Positions 4,949 to 7,337 of a stretch of 7,337 nucleotides of DNA are shown in pieces; position 1 is the first letter of the stretch, and every line of letters begins with the position of its first letter. The stretch is from positions 1 through 7,337 of the forward strand of contig JAZQQM010000006.1 of NCBI GenBank assembly GCA_045629045.1, read 5' to 3'. Under the pieces are notes generated by a model, which was not told where the DNA came from, did no database searches, and worked only from the letters and a program-made list of their open reading frames with translations. Both the position numbers and the translations under genes were made by a program. This DNA comes from JAILLW01 sp045629045. Lineage in GTDB: Bacteria > Bacillota > Clostridia > Lachnospirales > Lachnospiraceae.

Positions 4949-5323
4949 ATGTGGGGCAAGCCAAAATACGGGAATAAAAAGGTCATTTATGACGGTGAAA
5001 TATTCGACAGCAAAAAGGAATTGCAGCGGTATATGGAGCTCACAATGCTCCAGAAGGCCGGCAAGATTCAGAAACTTGAGCGTCAGGTTAAGTTTGTGCT
5101 GATACCGGCGCAGAGGGAACCGGATACAACCGGTCCCAGGGGCGGCGTGAAGAAGGGCAAAGTCATTGGAAGTGAGTGCTCATACATCGCTGACTTTGTT
5201 TATATCGACAATGACACACAGAGAGTGGTCGTGGAAGACACGAAAGGATTCCGGACAAAGGATTACATCATCAAGCGCAAGCTCATGAGATACATGCTGG
5301 GGCTTACAATCACAGAGATATGA
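4949..5323 (+). CDS. DUF1064-like protein, putative PD-(D/E)XK nuclease
   Basis: ATG 4949 follows AGAGGAG (4935-4941) at 7 nt. The 124-aa product starts KPKYGNKKVIYDGEIFDSKK, then ELQRYMEL, the hallmark of the DUF1064 phage family (something like YGNKK...DSKxEAxRYxEL). Residues consistent with a PD-(D/E)XK site are Glu24, Asp82 (in YIADFVY), Glu96/Asp97 and Lys99 (in VVVEDTKG), followed by a helix with KRKLMRY. Nucleases of this fold in this phage position may resolve branched DNA; that activity is inference. Length is normal for the family. It is the last gene of the early operon: a strong terminator begins 7 nt after its stop. Confidence 0.8.
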   Translation: MWGKPKYGNKKVIYDGEIFDSKKELQRYMELTMLQKAGKIQKLERQVKFVLIPAQREPDTTGPRGGVKKGKVIGSECSYIADFVYIDNDTQRVVVEDTKGFRTKDYIIKRKLMRYMLGLTITEI

Positions 5324-5330
5324 GACATGC

Positions 5331-5358
5331 AGCGGGGGAAGAAATTTCCCCGCTTTTT
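5331..5358 (+). terminator. rho-independent terminator of the early operon
   Basis: AGCGGGGGAA (5331-5340) pairs with TTTCCCCGCT (5345-5354), allowing one G-T pair, around a GAAA tetraloop, and is followed by five T (5354-5358). It is GC-rich, 10 bp and directly after the last early gene. Confidence 0.9.
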
Positions 5359-5390
5359 CCCGATTTTAGAGTTTGTACCTTTAACTTGCA

Positions 5391-5419
5391 CAAAAAGAAA
5401 AGGGATGCCAAAGCATCCC
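5391..5419 (-). terminator. rho-independent terminator of the minus-strand operon
   Basis: On the minus strand GGGATGC and GCATCCC (plus 5402-5408 and 5413-5419) form a 7-bp stem with a 4-nt loop, followed by TTTTCTTTTTG (down to 5391). It lies 14 nt beyond the stop of the 5433-5768 gene and faces the plus-strand terminator. Confidence 0.85.
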
Positions 5420-5432
5420 AATCCCCATGTTA

Positions 5433-5768
5433 TTATTCATTACCCAAATTAGCTTCGTAAAATACCGGAATGTCGGCAAGCTCTATTTCCAGATCAAGTT
5501 CTATTCTATCCCTCTGGTCATCATTAAGAGTATTGTTTGCTTTAAGCACTTTCTTTACATATGCTCCAAAAAACGCTGTAAATATGCCTGTGTCAAAAAA
5601 CTCGATCAGTTCCTCATTGGTGCAATCCGCGATATACTTAAAAGCCTTAAGTCTTGCTCTTAATTCGCTGCAATCCGAAACAGTTCCGTCATTTAATGCC
5701 TGTTCCAATCTTTCCGCCATTTCTGCACAAAACTCTTTTTTCTCTTTGAATTGCTCTAATACTGCCAT
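5433..5768 (-). CDS. small acidic protein of the minus-strand unit, 111 aa, unknown function
   Basis: The start is at 5768 (minus strand) after an AAAAGGGGGG-type site, 16 nt behind the stop of the ribbon-helix-helix gene, so the two form one operon. The product is strongly acidic and looks all-helical: MAVLEQFKEKKEFCAEMAER, an Ala/Leu-rich middle, a hydrophobic FFDTGIFTAFFGAYVKKVLK segment (about residues 57-76), then a very acidic DQRDRIELDLEIELADI stretch. The hydrophobic segment is too polar at its ends to be a sure membrane span. I recognise no family. Its place behind a probable autorepressor suits a toxin, an anti-defence protein or a superinfection factor; the acidity argues against most known ribonuclease toxins, which are basic. 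Confidence 0.75.
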   Translation of the reverse strand: MAVLEQFKEKKEFCAEMAERLEQALNDGTVSDCSELRARLKAFKYIADCTNEELIEFFDTGIFTAFFGAYVKKVLKANNTLNDDQRDRIELDLEIELADIPVFYEANLGNE

Positions 5769-5784
5769 AATTAAGCCCCCCTTT

Positions 5785-6201
5785 TTACTGCATGTTGTTT
5801 TTATAGTCTGTTATTATTTCGGTAACATAATCATCAAAAATTCCGTTCAGGTCGTCAAGGTCAACATCATCAGGTATGTCGCAAGCGACAAGCCTTACTT
5901 CGTCACTTTTCTTTAATTCCAATGCGGTGAGATGATTGGCGAAATAATCAGCCTGCTTTTTTGCCTGCTTCAAGTCCGTACCAAGATACTTCTCTTCAAA
6001 CACGGCACTTCTTGTTGTTGCGTCCTCTATGTAAACATAGTGTCTTGTCTCCCCTTCGCCATTTAAGTTTGCCTTTTCTGCTTCTAATCTTATCTGATTA
6101 ACGATGTACTCACTCATGCTCATTTCATTCTTTTGAGCCAGCTCCTGAAGCTTCTTTTTGTCAGATTCCGAAATTCTTAACTGCACTAAATTGTTTTTCA
6201 T
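5785..6201 (-). CDS. ribbon-helix-helix regulator with C-terminal extra domain
   Basis: I start at the ATG at 6201 because GGAGGT (plus 6209-6214) lies 7 nt before it; an upstream ATG at 6216 overlaps that site. The 138-aa product opens with an Arc/CopG-type fold: strand NLVQLRI (4-10), helix ESDKKKLQELAQK (12-24), turn, helix MSMSEYIVNQIRLEAEK (27-43). Proteins of this fold dimerise and insert the strand into the operator major groove. The C-terminal part (residues 52-138) has HYVYIEDATTRSAVFEEKYL, then a helix and an acidic end with several Asp; I recognise no family for it. A near-perfect 20-bp palindrome lies between the promoter elements upstream, so autorepression is the natural inference. 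It could be the antitoxin of a toxin-antitoxin pair. Confidence 0.8.
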   Translation of the reverse strand: MKNNLVQLRISESDKKKLQELAQKNEMSMSEYIVNQIRLEAEKANLNGEGETRHYVYIEDATTRSAVFEEKYLGTDLKQAKKQADYFANHLTALELKKSDEVRLVACDIPDDVDLDDLNGIFDDYVTEIITDYKNNMQ

Positions 6202-6261
6202 AAAAATTACCTCCATTTTTTGTTTTTGGATTTTTTTATTTTATTTCATTGCTGTGATTAT

Positions 6262-6290
6262 ATAATAACATACGTAATTACATATGTCAA
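6262..6290 (-). promoter_or_regulatory. sigma-70-type promoter of the minus-strand operon
   Basis: On the minus strand TTGACA (plus 6285-6290) and TATTAT (plus 6262-6267) are 17 bp apart, an ideal spacing. The promoter is about 60 nt upstream of the ATG at 6201 and sits in very AT-rich sequence. The perfect -35 box makes it a strong candidate. Confidence 0.75.
6268..6287. promoter_or_regulatory. 20-bp imperfect palindrome, probable operator
   Basis: ACATACGTAATTACATATGT reads as two 10-bp half-sites matching at 9 of 10 positions, with a perfect GTAATTAC core (6274-6281). It fills the spacer and enters the -35 box of the minus-strand promoter, so a bound protein would block RNA polymerase. 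The product of the gene it controls is a ribbon-helix-helix protein, the obvious binder. Confidence 0.65.
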
Positions 6291-6380
6291 TACATTTTTG
6301 GAAAATTTTTATGCAGAGGGGGGTGTATTAACTTTTGAAACCATAATTGATACAGTCAATGGAAGAGAGGGGGAATTGCT

Positions 6381-6872
6381 TTGGCAGAGCTTGATTGGAC
6401 GAAAATAAAAGCTGAATACGTTACTACGACTACAAGTTACAGAGCATTGTCTGCCAAGTATAATGTCTCTCTTACAGTCTTGAGCAAAAGAGCAAAAAAG
6501 GAAGGCTGGATTAAATGTCGAGCAAAGGCAAACGACGAAACCTATACAAAAGCTTTACAAAAATCTGAAAAGGAAAAGGTTGACTACAAATCGGTGCTGT
6601 ATGATCTGGCTTACTCAATGGCACAGAAGCTGACAGATTTTAGCACCAAATACACACTCGACGAAATGGTGGCGCTGGGGATTAAGCCCCGTGATATTAC
6701 CGGAGCGATTAAAGACTTAGAAGATTCACTTCACATCAAGAGCGAGGCTGACCTGAGAGAACAGGAAGCCCGCATAGACAAGCTGAGGCGCGAAGCTGAG
6801 GCGAATAACGACAACACTGACAACAGCATTAAGGTTGTTATCAGCAGTGACTTAGAGGACTACGCACAGTAA
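6381..6872 (+). CDS. terminase-small-subunit-like protein
   Basis: The start is TTG 6381, with AGAGGGGGA (6366-6374) 6 nt upstream and no ATG near. The 163-aa product has an N-terminal helix-turn-helix of the kind seen in phage small terminases: residues 5-45, WTKIKAEYVTTTTSYRALSA, then KYNVSLTVLSKRAKKEGW. A helical middle (70-125), a charged coiled-coil-like stretch (120-142) and a short terminal strand KVVISSDLEDYAQ follow; small terminases often end in a strand that contacts the large subunit. Small subunits recognise the packaging site and hand DNA to the large subunit. Oddly, the next gene is not a large terminase. A DNA-binding regulator of another kind remains possible. Confidence 0.65.
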   Translation: MAELDWTKIKAEYVTTTTSYRALSAKYNVSLTVLSKRAKKEGWIKCRAKANDETYTKALQKSEKEKVDYKSVLYDLAYSMAQKLTDFSTKYTLDEMVALGIKPRDITGAIKDLEDSLHIKSEADLREQEARIDKLRREAEANNDNTDNSIKVVISSDLEDYAQ

Positions 6873-6883
6873 AGGAGAGAGAC

Positions 6884-7337
6884 ATGGGAACACAGTCGAA
6901 AGTTATTCCTACATCACAGAAGCCATTCTGGAAGTGCACGATCGGGAACACGACCTATGAGTACAAGGCCGGCACAACGCAAACTGTTCCGGACGAAGTT
7001 GCCGCAATCATTGACGCAGAGGCACGCGGGAAAGCTGTAGCAGGCACACCCGCAGCAGAAGGCACCGTTTACACAGCTAACGGCAAGAATGAGGCTGATT
7101 TTAAGGCGCTCCCTGATACACCCTGGGAAGATTTGCCCAGGGAAGATTTGCCCTGGGAAGATTTACCTTGGGAAGATTTACCCTGGGAAAATATGCCCGC
7201 CGCTACAACGGAAACAAAAGGTGGCGTGCTAATGGCCGAGGCAGTAGCAGACGCAACAGACGAGACTGACGTAGTTGAAACAGTCAACGCGTTGCTTGAT
7301 TCGCTGAGAGCCGCAGGTATTCTGGCACCCACTCCGG
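6884..7337 (+). CDS. head-fiber-like virion protein, C-terminus cut by window end
   Basis: ATG 6884 has AAAGGAG at 6871-6877 and follows the previous stop by 11 nt. The 151 visible residues begin MGTQSKVIPTSQKPFWKCTI, with a small beta-rich N-terminal domain (to about residue 48) and an Ala/Thr/Gly-rich linker. Five WEDLP-type repeats follow (81-105), then a C-terminal stretch ATTETKGGVLMAEAVADATD leading to VVETVNALLDSLRAAGIL. That last stretch is the pattern I associate with the phage head fiber family (phi29 gp8.5 type, Pfam Phage_fiber_2), whose members decorate capsids. No stop is reached before the window ends, though a family-like C-terminus is almost complete. The base composition is GC-richer than the cassette genes. 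The gene order, directly after a terminase-small-like gene, is unusual. Confidence 0.65.
   Translation, partial: MGTQSKVIPTSQKPFWKCTIGNTTYEYKAGTTQTVPDEVAAIIDAEARGKAVAGTPAAEGTVYTANGKNEADFKALPDTPWEDLPREDLPWEDLPWEDLPWENMPAATTETKGGVLMAEAVADATDETDVVETVNALLDSLRAAGILAPTP
7124..7198 (+). repeat. five tandem 15-bp repeats encoding WEDLP
   Basis: Units at 7124, 7139, 7154, 7169 and 7184 follow TGGGAAGATTTRCCC. The second starts AGG (Arg for Trp), and the last reads WENMP. The units keep the reading frame, so copy-number change by slippage would lengthen or shorten a Pro-rich acidic linker without breaking the gene. Confidence 0.85.

Noticed and set aside
5470..5916. 148-codon plus-strand ORF, Ser/Leu-rich
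   Set aside because: It is the mirror of the two minus-strand genes, crosses their intergenic gap, has no ribosome binding site and a low-complexity composition typical of antisense frames.
6261..6266. TATAAT on the plus strand as a -10 box for the packaging genes
   Set aside because: No acceptable -35 box lies 16-18 bp upstream; the match overlaps the minus-strand promoter and may be chance in AT-rich sequence. A late promoter in 6202-6380 is likely but I cannot place it.
6220..6408. 62-codon plus-strand ORF across the promoter region
   Set aside because: It begins in the AT-rich regulatory gap opposite the minus-strand promoter, has no ribosome binding site and runs out of frame into the terminase-like gene.
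7069..7332. 87-codon minus-strand ORF with repeated SSQGK
   Set aside because: It is the antisense reading of the WEDLP repeats in the fiber-like gene.

Overview
The window reads as part of a temperate bacteriophage or prophage of a Firmicute, most likely a gut Clostridia host (Lachnospiraceae/Ruminococcaceae type). The grounds are tightly packed short genes with strong AAGGAG-type ribosome binding sites, frequent ATGA-type overlaps, GTG and TTG starts, and a gene order of SSB tail, small Cys-containing protein, replisome organizer, DnaC-like loader, small early genes, DUF1064-type nuclease, then a terminase-small-like gene and a head-fiber-like gene. The host assignment rests on remembered family resemblance; no search was run.

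Layout. (1) 1-2739 is the replication module on the + strand: the last codons of a probable SSB, four small phage proteins, a replisome organizer (1257-1991) and a helicase loader (1897-2739) whose start lies 95 nt inside the organizer gene. The organizer carries a perfect tandem 15-bp repeat (a candidate origin) and ends in an SSB-like acidic/Pro-Phe tail. (2) 2740-4914 holds eight very small genes, visibly more AT-rich from about 2840, many with Cys pairs. One 33-aa membrane ORF (4293-4394) lies here. Several gene junctions carry the same short sequence cassette (core AGGTGAGCAG ending on the next ATG). Two further cassettes lie inside genes, as if genes had been fused or shuffled at these junctions. 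(3) 4949-5323 is a DUF1064-like PD-(D/E)XK nuclease candidate, followed by a strong rho-independent terminator. (4) 5391-6290 is a self-contained minus-strand unit: promoter, 20-bp palindromic operator, ribbon-helix-helix regulator, a small acidic protein of unknown function, and its own terminator facing the early-operon terminator. This is the best candidate for an undescribed accessory (moron) system. (5) 6381-7337 returns to the + strand: a terminase-small-subunit-like gene, then directly a head-fiber-like gene with a five-copy WEDLP repeat, cut by the window end.

How the parts work together (inference): the organizer would bind the origin, possibly its own internal repeats, and recruit the DnaC-like loader to place the host helicase. 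SSB and the nuclease would serve recombination and replication. Early transcription should stop at 5331-5358, and the packaging/structural genes would then need a separate start in 6202-6380. The minus-strand unit can be expressed independently, for example in the lysogen.
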